Below, in pieces: positions 24,909-32,919 of a DNA stretch of 64,000 nt (the first letter of the stretch is position 1; every line of letters starts with the position of its first letter). The stretch spans positions 173,783-237,782 of the forward strand of contig JANXDH010000004.1 in NCBI GenBank assembly GCA_025059745.1. Direction: 5' to 3'. A program made the translations under genes and the position numbers. The notes beneath the pieces are model-generated. The model was not told where the DNA came from and searched no databases. It was given only the letters and a program-made list of their open reading frames with translations. This DNA is from Aigarchaeota archaeon. GTDB lineage: Archaea > Thermoproteota > Nitrososphaeria_A > Caldarchaeales > Calditenuaceae.

Positions 24909-25669
24909 TGGTCCCTAAACTGATGATATGGGGTCTTAACGGTGTCGGTGAGATAAGACCGGGCGATAACCTTGGCAGGTTGATAGTCGACGCATCGATC
25001 AGTTCCGGCATCAATCTGGAGAACGGTGACGTAGTGGTGGTGACCCACGTTGCCGTCTCCAAGGCCGAGGACCGCGTCTTCACCCTCGATCACTTCAGGC
25101 CCTCGGAAGAGTCCATGAGGCTAGCTGCAGAACTGTCTAAGGACCCCCGGCACGTGGAGGCTATACTCAGGGAGTCCGTAAAGGTAGTGAGGATGGAGAG
25201 GGGGGTGATAATAACGAAGACCAGACACGGGTTCATATGCGCAAACAGCGGAGTCGATCTCTCTAACGTGGGCGAGGGTATGGTCGCGCTCCTACCTGAG
25301 GACCCCGATGCATCCGCGCGCAGGATAAGGCTCGAGATACGCCGCGCATCAGGCGTCGATGTGGCCGTGATAATCTCTGATAGTTTCGGCAGGCCCTTCA
25401 GGAGAGGTACCGTTAACGTCGCCGTAGGCTCCAGCGGTCTGGAGGCGATCTGGGACAGGAGGGGGGAGCCTGACAGGTACGGAAGGCCGCTTAGGAGCAA
25501 ACAGGTCTGCGTGGCCGACGAACTGGCAGCAGCCGCAGGCCTCGTAATGGGTCAGGCGGCAGAAGGGGTCCCGGTGGCGATCATAAGGGGCTACCCATAC
25601 AGACGTAGCGAGGAGTCGTGCGTCAAGAGAGACGTGGTGCGGGGTGAGGACGAGGACCTCTTCTTATAG
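24908..25669 (+). CDS. cofE: Coenzyme F420-0:L-glutamate ligase CofE
   Basis: A 253-residue enzyme that adds gamma-linked glutamates to F420-0 using GTP, the last step of F420 synthesis. Motifs include IRPGDNLGRLIVDA near the start, VVVTHVAVSKAEDRV, GFICANSGVDLSNV, IISDSFGRPFRRGTVNVAVGSS and ADELAAAAGLVMGQAAEGVPV. Length fits the archaeal ligase without the C-terminal nitroreductase domain of the bacterial fused form. The presence of CofE means this organism is likely to use F420. It is coupled by stop/start overlap to the Cys-rich gene upstream. Confidence 0.96.
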   Translation: MVPKLMIWGLNGVGEIRPGDNLGRLIVDASISSGINLENGDVVVVTHVAVSKAEDRVFTLDHFRPSEESMRLAAELSKDPRHVEAILRESVKVVRMERGVIITKTRHGFICANSGVDLSNVGEGMVALLPEDPDASARRIRLEIRRASGVDVAVIISDSFGRPFRRGTVNVAVGSSGLEAIWDRRGEPDRYGRPLRSKQVCVADELAAAAGLVMGQAAEGVPVAIIRGYPYRRSEESCVKRDVVRGEDEDLFL

Positions 25670-25734
25670 TGACTTGACCGCGATGCGAGTGATACAGGGC
25701 CTCCTCGGATAAGGGCAAGGTCAACCTCGACGAC

Positions 25735-26400
25735 GTGGCCAACTCCGCATCGGTGACCAAAGATGTGGTCGAGTCGGTCCTCTGCGCATACGGTCTTGAG
25801 GACGGGTCCCCCATCGACGAGGAAGGTTTGGTAAGGATAACCGTAGACGTGCTGAGGAGGACCGGATGGTCCAACGACCTCATCAAGGCCATGGGGTGGC
25901 GGTTATACGAGTCATTGACCAGCAGGGTCCTGTCGTTTCACGGCCTCTCCTCTCTACACGACGTAACCGTCGTTCACAAGGGCACCAGGTCCCAGGTCGA
26001 CGTCATCGGCGTGGGGAGTGACAGGCTCTACGTCATAGAGTGCAAGAGGTGGAGGAGGTCCATCTATCGGGGTCAGATGAAAAATCTTGGCGAGGCGGCG
26101 CGTAGACGTGCGGTCCTGATCGCGGAGCTACTGAGGGAGAGGATCGGTCCGGGCTCAAAGGTAGTCCACGTTGTGCCCGTGGTATTGACGGTCTACGGAG
26201 GGCCTGAGGTGATTGAGGAAGCGTTCAGGGTCCCTATCCAGTCGCTACCCGCCTTCATCGCCGAGCACCCGATGGCCCTCCCATCACCACCTCTCATCAG
26301 AGTTGAGTTGGGGGAGAAGTTGAACGGTGAGCTGATGACCAAGATAGTGAAGAGGGTGGCCAGGACCTTCGGTGAGGGCGTTCTTGAGAGGACTTCGTGA
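25735..26400 (+). CDS. Restriction-endonuclease-like (PD-(D/E)XK) protein
   Basis: A 221-residue protein with a nuclease-like core: a helical N-terminal part (residues 1-75) and then TRSQVDVIGVGSDRLYVIECKRWRRSI, in which D, E-x-K and the following Arg fit the PD-(D/E)XK active site of Mrr-like or RecB-like nucleases. The C-terminal VVPVVLTVYGGPEV segment fits the central sheet. No methyltransferase or other restriction-modification gene is nearby, so a repair function is as likely as defence. The start is the first in-frame GTG after a stop at 25690. Confidence 0.75.
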   Translation: MANSASVTKDVVESVLCAYGLEDGSPIDEEGLVRITVDVLRRTGWSNDLIKAMGWRLYESLTSRVLSFHGLSSLHDVTVVHKGTRSQVDVIGVGSDRLYVIECKRWRRSIYRGQMKNLGEAARRRAVLIAELLRERIGPGSKVVHVVPVVLTVYGGPEVIEEAFRVPIQSLPAFIAEHPMALPSPPLIRVELGEKLNGELMTKIVKRVARTFGEGVLERTS

Positions 26401-26440
26401 TCAAGATATATGAGGGAGTCCGGCCGATGGTAATGGAGAG

Positions 26441-26842
26441 ATGTCATCGCAAGACGTCGATAAGACGATCTTGAGGTTCCTCGACAGACTCTTCAACGGA
26501 CACATACAGGATTCAGAGAAGATGCTCGAGAGGTTGAGCAAGAGGATAGAGAGCGATGAGGACGTGCAACTCTACAGGGCCCTCTACGGGATATACTACT
26601 CCTACACGACCGAGGACAGGGACTCCCTAATATACAAGCTCTACAGGGACGGACGTCTGAGCGACGATAGGAAGAAGTACCGTGAGTCACTCGAGAGGCT
26701 TCTCAACGAACCTGACGGCAGCAAGAACGAGTTCATAAGAGTCTGGTTGAGGGTGATCGACCTCCTCGAGAAGGCGCCCCTACCCCACAAGTTCAGGGCA
26801 GAGGAGGGTCAGCAGTCACGAGAAGGCGTTGAAGAACAGTAA
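26441..26842 (+). CDS. Helical protein of unknown function
   Basis: A 133-residue charged, helix-rich protein without cysteines (ILRFLDRLFNGHIQDSEKML, DEDVQLYRALYGIYYSY). The C-terminal 20 residues look disordered. I recognise no domain. It begins 40 bases after the nuclease-like gene and overlaps the end of the convergent membrane-protein gene by 27 bases. Confidence 0.55.
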   Translation: MSSQDVDKTILRFLDRLFNGHIQDSEKMLERLSKRIESDEDVQLYRALYGIYYSYTTEDRDSLIYKLYRDGRLSDDRKKYRESLERLLNEPDGSKNEFIRVWLRVIDLLEKAPLPHKFRAEEGQQSREGVEEQ

Positions 26843-27088
26843 CCACGATGCCAACCAGACGAATATATAGGTCCCGAGCCCACTCGTTATCAACACCCGC
26901 CTGGGGTGTTTGTTCCTCTCCATCCTGATCAGAGGTGGTACCAAGTACAAGGTCGCGACGTAGATGAGGCCGGCCATCAGAACGTTGAGGAGCCAGTGAT
27001 AGTCACTAATAGACAGGATAGCAGATGCGAGACCGACGATCAGGCTCAAGACGAGCCTCACTACGTAGAGCCTGTCCTCAGGCTTCAT
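26816..27088 (-). CDS. EMC6-like small membrane protein
   Basis: About 90 residues from the ATG at 27088 (MKPEDRLYVVRLVLSLIVGL). Three membrane segments are visible: VVRLVLSLIVGLASAILSI, LLNVLMAGLIYVATLYLVP and ITSGLGTYIFVWLASWLLFF. The R-x-x-x-S-x-x-x-G first helix and the L-x-T-Y/F-x-x-x-W last helix resemble EMC6/Rab5ip-family proteins, the archaeal relatives of a subunit of the ER membrane protein complex. The resemblance is by pattern and needs a profile search. The ATG at 27133 would extend it by 15 residues, but the promoter spacing from 27117 favours 27088. It shares that promoter element with the divergent RqcH gene. Confidence 0.6.
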   Translation of the reverse strand: MKPEDRLYVVRLVLSLIVGLASAILSISDYHWLLNVLMAGLIYVATLYLVPPLIRMERNKHPRRVLITSGLGTYIFVWLASWLLFFNAFS

Positions 27089-27113
27089 CGGTTGATGATC
27101 ATGGACTACCCGG

Positions 27114-27121
27114 TTAAAATA
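27114..27121. promoter_or_regulatory. Shared AT element of a divergent promoter pair
   Basis: TTAAAATA between two divergent starts. Its centre is about 29-30 bases from the ATG at 27088 on the minus strand and about 30 bases from the ATG at 27147 on the plus strand. Read either way it can act as a TATA-like box, so one element may serve both the EMC6-like and RqcH genes. Confidence 0.5.
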
Positions 27122-27146
27122 CCTCAAGAACATCTAAACTCTTGGG

Positions 27147-29057
27147 ATGTCGGAACTCGCCTCTGTAGACTTGGAGGTCTGGGCCTCTAGGGTCAGCGAG
27201 CAGGCATCAGGTAGTCTAGTGGTGAACGTGTACCGAATGGAAGACGGGTCATACCTGATCAGGTTGAGGAAGGGAGATCAGTTCACGATTAGGTTGGTCC
27301 CGAGGTTCTGTGCATTCTTGGTTCAAGGAGTGTATGAGAGGAGAGGAGAGCTCGACGAGTTCGCAAAGCTTGCCCGGAGGGAGATTAACAAGCTCCAGCT
27401 GCTCTCTATTGAACCGGTAGAGGGGGAGAGGATACTCACCTTCTCGTTCGGCGCGCGCGGATCTGTCAGCAGGTTGCTGATATCGGAGCTCTTCCCCGGA
27501 GGCTGTACCGCCATCACCACCCACGACCACACGATCATCGGTATCGAGGGCGTTTCAAAGACCACCGGGATGAGGTCGCAGGTGGGGAGCAGGTATCAAC
27601 CGCCCGAGAGGAGGGTGAGCGTCACGAGCGCCGACGAGGTGCTATCGACCCTCACCTCCAGATCAGGAAGGGAGAGGATAGGACAGGTAGTGGCGAGGGA
27701 CCTCGGCTTGGGTAGGAAGTACTCGAACGAGGTGCTCTACAGGTGCGGCATAGCTCCATTGACGAAGATCACCGAGCTCTCAGACGAGTCGATGAAGAGG
27801 ATCGCGGAGTCAGTAGAGTCGTTGGTGAAAGAGGTGAGGAGCTCCACCGCCGGCTGGTTGTACGTCTCACAGGAGGAACTCTCTCCATCACCGATCAGGC
27901 TGTACCACTTCGAGGGCAAGGGCGTAGAACCCATCGCCCTCCCCTCTCTCAACGACGCGATAAAAGCGTACTACGAAGAGCACCTGAACAGGCGTGCCGC
28001 TGCGTCGTTGGAGGAGGAGGTATCGAGGAGGAAGAAGTCGTTGGAGGAGGAGATATCGAAGAAGAGGGCCGCATCATCGTCTCTCCTAACCGAGGCTGAG
28101 TCGGTGAGAAACGTTGCATCCCTCATGATGCGATACTTGGGCTCCCTCGAGGCTTTGAGGAAAAGGATACCCGAGGGTTACAGTGGGATGGGGTTGAGGG
28201 TGGTGGAGGAGTCGAGCGATCGCATAATCGTCGAGATCGAGGGCAATAGGCTGGTAGTGATGACGAACGTGCCCGTATCACAACAGGCGTCCGTACTCTT
28301 CGAGAGGGCGAAGAACCTCACGAGGGGCGCGCGCAACATCGAGGAGGAGATAAGGGGTCTGGAGGTAGAGATCGAGAAGCTGAGCCGCAAGAGACCCATA
28401 AGGGTCGAGGAACCGATCAGGACCTCGCAGAGGCCGAGGCGTGAGTGGTACACCGCCTACCGATGGTGTTTCACCTCTGGGGGCAAGTTGGTCGTTGCTG
28501 GTAGGGACTCCTCGTCAAACGTCAGGTTACTCAAGAGGCACCTAGAAGACGACGACTTGGTGTTTCACGCTGAGTTGCGCGGCTCACCCGTGGCCGTTCT
28601 CAAAAAGGGCTCTGAGGCGTCCGAGGCAGAGATAAGGGAGGCTGCGTGCTTCTGCGCGAGTTACAGCAGGGCATGGAGGGAGCTACTGACCTCCGTATCG
28701 GTATACTGGGTTAGACCGGATCAGATCGATTTCACCCCTCCTCCAGGCACCTATTTACCAAAGGGCTCCTTCATCATCAAACCACCGAAACAGTACGTCA
28801 CCTCCGAGCTGGGCATCTCGATCGGTCTGACGTACGTCGATGGAGGGCGTGAACCGATCGCTGGTCCCCACGGCTGGGTCTCCTCAGTTAGCAGGGTCCA
28901 CATGAAAGTCGTCCCCGGAGAGAAGAGATCGATCGAGATCGCGAGGACGCTCAACGAATTGCTTGCCGAGATCAACGAACCTCCTCTGACCGATGAAGAG
29001 TTGGTGAGGACATCATCACTTATCCCTTTTGGCAAGGGACGAGTAGTAAAAGGTTAG
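27147..29057 (+). CDS. rqcH: Ribosome quality control protein RqcH (NFACT family)
   Basis: A 636-residue NFACT protein that binds 60S/50S-nascent-chain-tRNA complexes after ribosome splitting and may add C-terminal tails. The NFACT-N domain (1-255) has PGGCTAITTHDHTI and RYQPPERR. A short helix-hairpin-helix region and a long coiled coil (about 275-410, VSRRKKSLEEEISKKRAASS) follow. The NFACT-R domain (about 430-540) begins REWYTAYRWCFTSGGKLVVA and includes LVFHAELRGSPVAVL. The ATG at 27147 is placed by homology and by the promoter element at 27114-27121. Confidence 0.93.
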   Translation: MSELASVDLEVWASRVSEQASGSLVVNVYRMEDGSYLIRLRKGDQFTIRLVPRFCAFLVQGVYERRGELDEFAKLARREINKLQLLSIEPVEGERILTFSFGARGSVSRLLISELFPGGCTAITTHDHTIIGIEGVSKTTGMRSQVGSRYQPPERRVSVTSADEVLSTLTSRSGRERIGQVVARDLGLGRKYSNEVLYRCGIAPLTKITELSDESMKRIAESVESLVKEVRSSTAGWLYVSQEELSPSPIRLYHFEGKGVEPIALPSLNDAIKAYYEEHLNRRAAASLEEEVSRRKKSLEEEISKKRAASSSLLTEAESVRNVASLMMRYLGSLEALRKRIPEGYSGMGLRVVEESSDRIIVEIEGNRLVVMTNVPVSQQASVLFERAKNLTRGARNIEEEIRGLEVEIEKLSRKRPIRVEEPIRTSQRPRREWYTAYRWCFTSGGKLVVAGRDSSSNVRLLKRHLEDDDLVFHAELRGSPVAVLKKGSEASEAEIREAACFCASYSRAWRELLTSVSVYWVRPDQIDFTPPPGTYLPKGSFIIKPPKQYVTSELGISIGLTYVDGGREPIAGPHGWVSSVSRVHMKVVPGEKRSIEIARTLNELLAEINEPPLTDEELVRTSSLIPFGKGRVVKG

Positions 29058-29090
29058 ACTTTTTAGATCGATCTTCATCTTATATCTCGG

Positions 29091-29660
29091 TTGAAGAAGG
29101 TATTCCTCTCCGAGGAGATACTGGTAAAGGACGTCATGAGCAGCCCAATAATAGAACTGGACGTGAGCGATACGGCACTCAAGGCGGCCCAGTACATGGC
29201 TAAGTACAACATAAGCAGCATAGTTGTGATGCGCAACTCTGTACCCGTGGGGATAGTGACGAAGAGGGACCTCGTGGAGAAGGTCGTGGCACAGGACAGG
29301 CTCCCGAGCGAGATAAAACTAGAGAGCATAATGTCGTCACCTCTTCACACTATCGGGCCTGACGAGACGATCGAGGAGGCGGTGAGGCGCATGAACCGGC
29401 TGAACGTAAGCAGACTGGTCGTATTATACAAGGGAGAGGTCCACGGTGTGGTCAGCATGAAGGACGTCCTGAAGGTGACGCCGGAGATCATCGAGATAAT
29501 CAAGGAGCACTATATGATCAAGGGCAGCGCGAAGCCCCTAGAACCGCTCTTGGAGGGTTTCTGTGACTCGTGCGGTGAGTGGAGCGATATGCTCAAGCGA
29601 GTGGAAGACCAGTACCTCTGCGAGGAGTGCAGTCTCGAACTGGAGAAGAGCAGGACTTAA
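29091..29660 (+). CDS. Two-CBS-domain protein with C-terminal zinc ribbon
   Basis: A 189-residue protein. Two CBS domains (about residues 12-65 and 78-135) show VKDVMSSPIIELD..DTALKAAQYMAKYNISSIVVM and LESIMSSPLHTIGPDETIEEAV. Together they form a pair that usually binds adenine nucleotides. A C-terminal zinc ribbon (CDSCGEWSDML...YLCEECSLEL) follows. Proteins of this type often regulate an enzyme or transcription, but the partner is not visible here. The start is the TTG at 29091, with an AT-rich element near 29058-29064. Confidence 0.82.
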   Translation: MKKVFLSEEILVKDVMSSPIIELDVSDTALKAAQYMAKYNISSIVVMRNSVPVGIVTKRDLVEKVVAQDRLPSEIKLESIMSSPLHTIGPDETIEEAVRRMNRLNVSRLVVLYKGEVHGVVSMKDVLKVTPEIIEIIKEHYMIKGSAKPLEPLLEGFCDSCGEWSDMLKRVEDQYLCEECSLELEKSRT

Positions 29661-29661
29661 T

Positions 29662-29669
29662 TTTTATAC
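29662..29669 (+). promoter_or_regulatory. TATA-like box of the Mut7-C gene
   Basis: TTTTATAC begins just after the stop of the CBS gene and sits about 35 bases before the TTG at 29701, supporting that start. Confidence 0.45.
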
Positions 29670-29700
29670 CGTATCGGATTTAGGTCAATATAGGAGACCC

Positions 29701-30177
29701 TTGTCTCCCGCGCACCCGTCCTTCGTGGTCGACGCCATGCTGGGGAAGCTCTCCAAGTGGTTACGGATACTGGGCTACGATACGCTCTACGCGAGGTCAG
29801 ACGATAGGGGACTGATAATGAGCGCCATCAGGGACGGGAGGGTGCTGCTGACCTCCGACGTAGACCTGTTCAGGGAGGCTATGAAGTGCAGGGCCGAGGC
29901 GCTACTCATCAGGAGCTCGCGACTGACGGACATGCTGGCGGACGTGGCTAACTACATCGAGAGGACGCGCGGCATCAGGGCCTCAGACTTTCTCACCCCA
30001 AAATCTACTAGGTGTACGGTCTGTAACGGTGAACTCGTCGAGGATCAAGACGAGAGATACCGGTGCACTTCATGTGGCAAGCATTACTGGCAGGGTAGTC
30101 ACTGGAGAAATATAGAGAGGACGTTCAGCGCAGCTAGATCAATCGCGCAGGAGAGAGTCGCTCGCAAGGTGTACTGA
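29701..30177 (+). CDS. Mut7-C RNase-domain protein
   Basis: About 158 residues from the TTG at 29701 (MSPAHPSFVVDAMLGKLSKW). Residues 8-90 form the PIN-like Mut7-C domain, with FVVDAMLGKLSKWLRILGYD and VLLTSDVDLFREA supplying the conserved acidic residues. The C-terminal zinc ribbon has CTVCNGELVED and RCTSCGKHYWQGSHW. The longer open frame from 29563 overlaps the CBS gene in another frame and adds sequence without homology. A TATA-like box at 29662-29669 backs the shorter form. It may process or degrade RNA. Confidence 0.88.
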   Translation: MSPAHPSFVVDAMLGKLSKWLRILGYDTLYARSDDRGLIMSAIRDGRVLLTSDVDLFREAMKCRAEALLIRSSRLTDMLADVANYIERTRGIRASDFLTPKSTRCTVCNGELVEDQDERYRCTSCGKHYWQGSHWRNIERTFSAARSIAQERVARKVY

Positions 30178-30191
30178 GACCTCGGAATACC

Positions 30192-30199
30192 TTTATAAT
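30192..30199 (+). promoter_or_regulatory. TATA-like box and leader of top6B
   Basis: TTTATAAT lies about 62 bases before the ATG at 30258, so the mRNA should have a leader of about 35 bases. A Shine-Dalgarno match GAGGTG at 30246-30251 stands six bases before the ATG. This is one of the few genes here with a clear ribosome-binding site. Confidence 0.55.
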
Positions 30200-30257
30200 T
30201 CCCGCATGAGATCAAGTAGATGCCTCTATTAGGAAGCCGGCCTATGAGGTGTTCAGG

Positions 30258-31844
30258 ATGGTAGAGGTACGCTTCGAGCAGATCTCTCCAGCGGACTTCT
30301 TCTACAGGAACAGGGACATCGCTGGGTTCAGCAACCCCTCAAGGTCTCTCTACATGAGCATCAGGGAACTCGTAGAGAACTCGTTGGACGCCTGTGAAGC
30401 AGGCCGAATACCTCCGGACGTCCTGATCGATCTGAGGGCACAGGCGAACGAGTCGGAGGGTGACGTGAAGGTCTACAGGCTCACCGTGAAGGACAACGGC
30501 ATCGGCGTCGAGTCGGATTACATACCGAAGGCCTTCGGTACCATCCTCTTCGGTAGCAAGTACGGTTTCAAGCAGTCGAGGGGTACATTCGGTGTAGGTG
30601 GTACAATGGCCCTGCTCTACGGTCAAATAACCACGAACAACCCCTTCAGAGTGATCTCGAGCACCGGGAAGAAGGAGATACACGAGTACTCGATGATGAT
30701 CGATATAGTCGAGAACAAACCGAAGATAATAGAGCATAAAAAGCATCCTAACCAGAACGGGTGGAGAGGGACGATAATTGACTACACGTTAGAGGCCGAT
30801 TACACCAACAGTAGGTCCAAGATAATTGAGTACCTCATCAATACATCGATAATAAACCCACACGCGAACCTGACCTTCATAGATCCGAGAGGGAGGGTCT
30901 ACTCCTTCATGCGGGTCATAGATGAGATACCGGTCCCTCCGAAAGAGGCGAGGCCGCACCCATTGGGAGTCGACGTAGAGACGATGAACAGACTCCTGGC
31001 CTCTACCAAGGCTCGTGACGTCACCACCTTCCTCATCAGGGAGTTCCAGAAGGTGGGGAGGGTCACCGCGTTAGAGGTATTGAAGCTCACGGACATAGAC
31101 CCCAAGCAGCGTCCGAAGGACCTCTCTCACGATCAAGTTACGATGTTGGTGGACGCGATCAAGAGGTACGGGAAGTTCAGGGCCCCCGACCCATCATCGT
31201 TGAGTCCCGTGGGAAAGGAGTTCCTCGAGAAGGGCATAAGATCGATACTAGAACCCGAGTTCATCAACGTGGTCCAACGACCGCCCAGTAGTTACTCGGG
31301 GATACCCTTCATCGTAGAGGTCGCTGTAGCTTACGGCGGGAAGATTCCAATAAGTGACGAGATACACCTCTACAGGTTCGCCAACAAGATACCCTTATTG
31401 TACGATGAGAGGGCGGACGTCTCTTGGAAGGTCATCAACGAGAGGATAGATTGGAGCAGCTACAAGGTCATGAAGGAGGCGCCGCTCGCGATCTTCACCA
31501 GCATCTGCTCACCGAAGGTGCCCTACAAGACAGTCGGTAAGGAGGCAATAGCCGACAGGCCAGAGATCGAGAGGGAACTCGTCATAGCCGTACGAGAGGC
31601 CGCGAGACACCTGAGGGGCTACCTGACCCAGATAGAGAAGGGCGAGGAGGTGAAGAAGAGGCTCAACGTCTACGCCAAGTACCTCCCCAAGGTCGTTAAG
31701 CTCTCCTCAGAGCTGGCGGGGACCAACCCTCCCGATATAACGCCGCTCCTAAAGAGGGTCGGCGTGACGAAGGCCATGATAAAGGAGGTCGAGGAACAGG
31801 AGGCCAAGGAGAGTGAGGAGATCCTCATAGGCGGAGAGGAGTGA
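30258..31844 (+). CDS. top6B: DNA topoisomerase VI subunit B
   Basis: A 528-residue ATPase subunit of type IIB topoisomerase. The GHKL ATP site has RELVENSLDACEAG, VKDNGIGV and GTFGVGGTMALLYG. The helix-2-turn-helix region begins GVDVETMNRLLASTKARDVTTFL. The transducer domain follows with HLYRFANKIPLLYDERADVSW. Length is typical. The ATG at 30258 fits a GAGGTG ribosome-binding site; a GTG at 30249 would add three residues. The partner gene for subunit A is not in the window. Confidence 0.97.
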   Translation: MVEVRFEQISPADFFYRNRDIAGFSNPSRSLYMSIRELVENSLDACEAGRIPPDVLIDLRAQANESEGDVKVYRLTVKDNGIGVESDYIPKAFGTILFGSKYGFKQSRGTFGVGGTMALLYGQITTNNPFRVISSTGKKEIHEYSMMIDIVENKPKIIEHKKHPNQNGWRGTIIDYTLEADYTNSRSKIIEYLINTSIINPHANLTFIDPRGRVYSFMRVIDEIPVPPKEARPHPLGVDVETMNRLLASTKARDVTTFLIREFQKVGRVTALEVLKLTDIDPKQRPKDLSHDQVTMLVDAIKRYGKFRAPDPSSLSPVGKEFLEKGIRSILEPEFINVVQRPPSSYSGIPFIVEVAVAYGGKIPISDEIHLYRFANKIPLLYDERADVSWKVINERIDWSSYKVMKEAPLAIFTSICSPKVPYKTVGKEAIADRPEIERELVIAVREAARHLRGYLTQIEKGEEVKKRLNVYAKYLPKVVKLSSELAGTNPPDITPLLKRVGVTKAMIKEVEEQEAKESEEILIGGEE

Positions 31845-31848
31845 GACC

Positions 31849-32520
31849 TCATGGGAAGAGTCTCTTGAGTTCAGCTCTGATCTCTCTATCATCGATCGTG
31901 ATAGATGCACAGTAACCGTCCTTCGCTGGGCCCGCGTTGACTATTAGCGCGTTGCCCAACCTATCGATGCTCCTGGCCTCGTGGACGTGACCGCAGCTGA
32001 CGAGTAATAGCTCGGGGTGCGACTCGACGAACTCCCGGACGGCCTTACTACCTATGTGCCTGCCCCCAACCTCATCGCACTTCACGTCGTGAGGAGGTGA
32101 GTGAGAGATGAGGACCGTGCCGCGTCCAGGTATGGACCGAAATTTTCTGAGCAATCCTCTCAACTCGTCCTCTGTGAACTCGATCCACGTCGCTCTCGAC
32201 GGTGTCTCTCCGCTTCCCCCTACCCCGAAGAGGTCATAGTCAGCGTACCTGTACTGCCTCCCGGAGACGTTCACGACCCTCTCCGACCCAGTCTCGTAGT
32301 TCAGGAGGGCCGGCGGATCACAGTTGCCCGCGACGAAGTAAACAGGCACCCCTCCTCCCGAGACCTTCTGGAGAATGGACGCCGCCTCCTGTACCGTGCC
32401 GAAGTTCGTGATGTCCCCGACTACGAAGACAAGGTCGTACCCCCCCTCCTCTGCGACTCTCGCGGTCCGCTCTGCTGCCCTGACGTTCCCGTGCAGATCG
32501 CTGACCTGTAGGATCCTCAT
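31849..32520 (-). CDS. Metallophosphoesterase
   Basis: A 223-residue calcineurin-like phosphoesterase. Metal ligands are visible in order: DLHGN (residue 8 onward), VVGDITNFG, AGNCDPP, ISHSPPHDV and SCGHVHEARSID. The order and the N-D/H pattern are complete, so it should be active. The substrate is unknown; small archaeal members act on phosphodiesters or nucleotides. It is convergent with top6B, five bases apart, and has an AT-rich element near 32551-32560. Confidence 0.88.
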   Translation of the reverse strand: MRILQVSDLHGNVRAAERTARVAEEGGYDLVFVVGDITNFGTVQEAASILQKVSGGGVPVYFVAGNCDPPALLNYETGSERVVNVSGRQYRYADYDLFGVGGSGETPSRATWIEFTEDELRGLLRKFRSIPGRGTVLISHSPPHDVKCDEVGGRHIGSKAVREFVESHPELLLVSCGHVHEARSIDRLGNALIVNAGPAKDGYCASITIDDREIRAELKRLFP

Positions 32521-32572
32521 GGACTCTCGGATAGAACGGCGCGTGGGGATATTTAAGTGACAAACGGACAGA

Positions 32573-32881
32573 TCATCGCAATCTGGACGCTAACATGGCC
32601 AGCACGATGACGACGGGCTGGAAGACCACCGACGCCACGTACGGTGGAAGACCGAAGAGGTACTCCGCGAACTCTATGTATGTGATCCCGAACTCGGGAG
32701 CCGTCAGTATATCACCGAGGAAGAGAAGGAGCTTGATCGACGCCCAGAGGCCGAGTAACCTCAGGAACAGACGAGACCTCCACGCGAGAAGCAGGTAGGC
32801 GTGAAGGTCCACCATCGTGATGGCGATGAGACCGTACGCGTGACCCGGAGCGGCCGCCCATAGTTCAGCGTCCGTGAGCAA
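32573..32881 (-). CDS. Small membrane protein of unknown function
   Basis: A 102-residue hydrophobic protein with three membrane segments (about residues 15-32, 36-56 and 75-98). The N-terminus has an AELWAAAPGHAYGLIAITMVDLHAYLL segment with two histidines. I recognise no family. It lies between the cupredoxin and the phosphoesterase genes on the same strand, 38 and 52 bases away. Confidence 0.55.
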   Translation of the reverse strand: MLTDAELWAAAPGHAYGLIAITMVDLHAYLLLAWRSRLFLRLLGLWASIKLLLFLGDILTAPEFGITYIEFAEYLFGLPPYVASVVFQPVVIVLAMLASRLR

Positions 32882-32919
32882 TAGTATTATCTGGGCGATT
32901 ATTGATCCGGTGTGCGGGA

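Noticed and set aside
29563-29700. N-terminal extension of the Mut7-C protein
   Set aside because: It overlaps the CBS/zinc-ribbon coding sequence in another frame and contains the gene's own TATA-like box.
30220-30264. Short upstream ATG frame in the top6B leader
   Set aside because: About 14 codons overlapping the true start; no evidence that it is translated.
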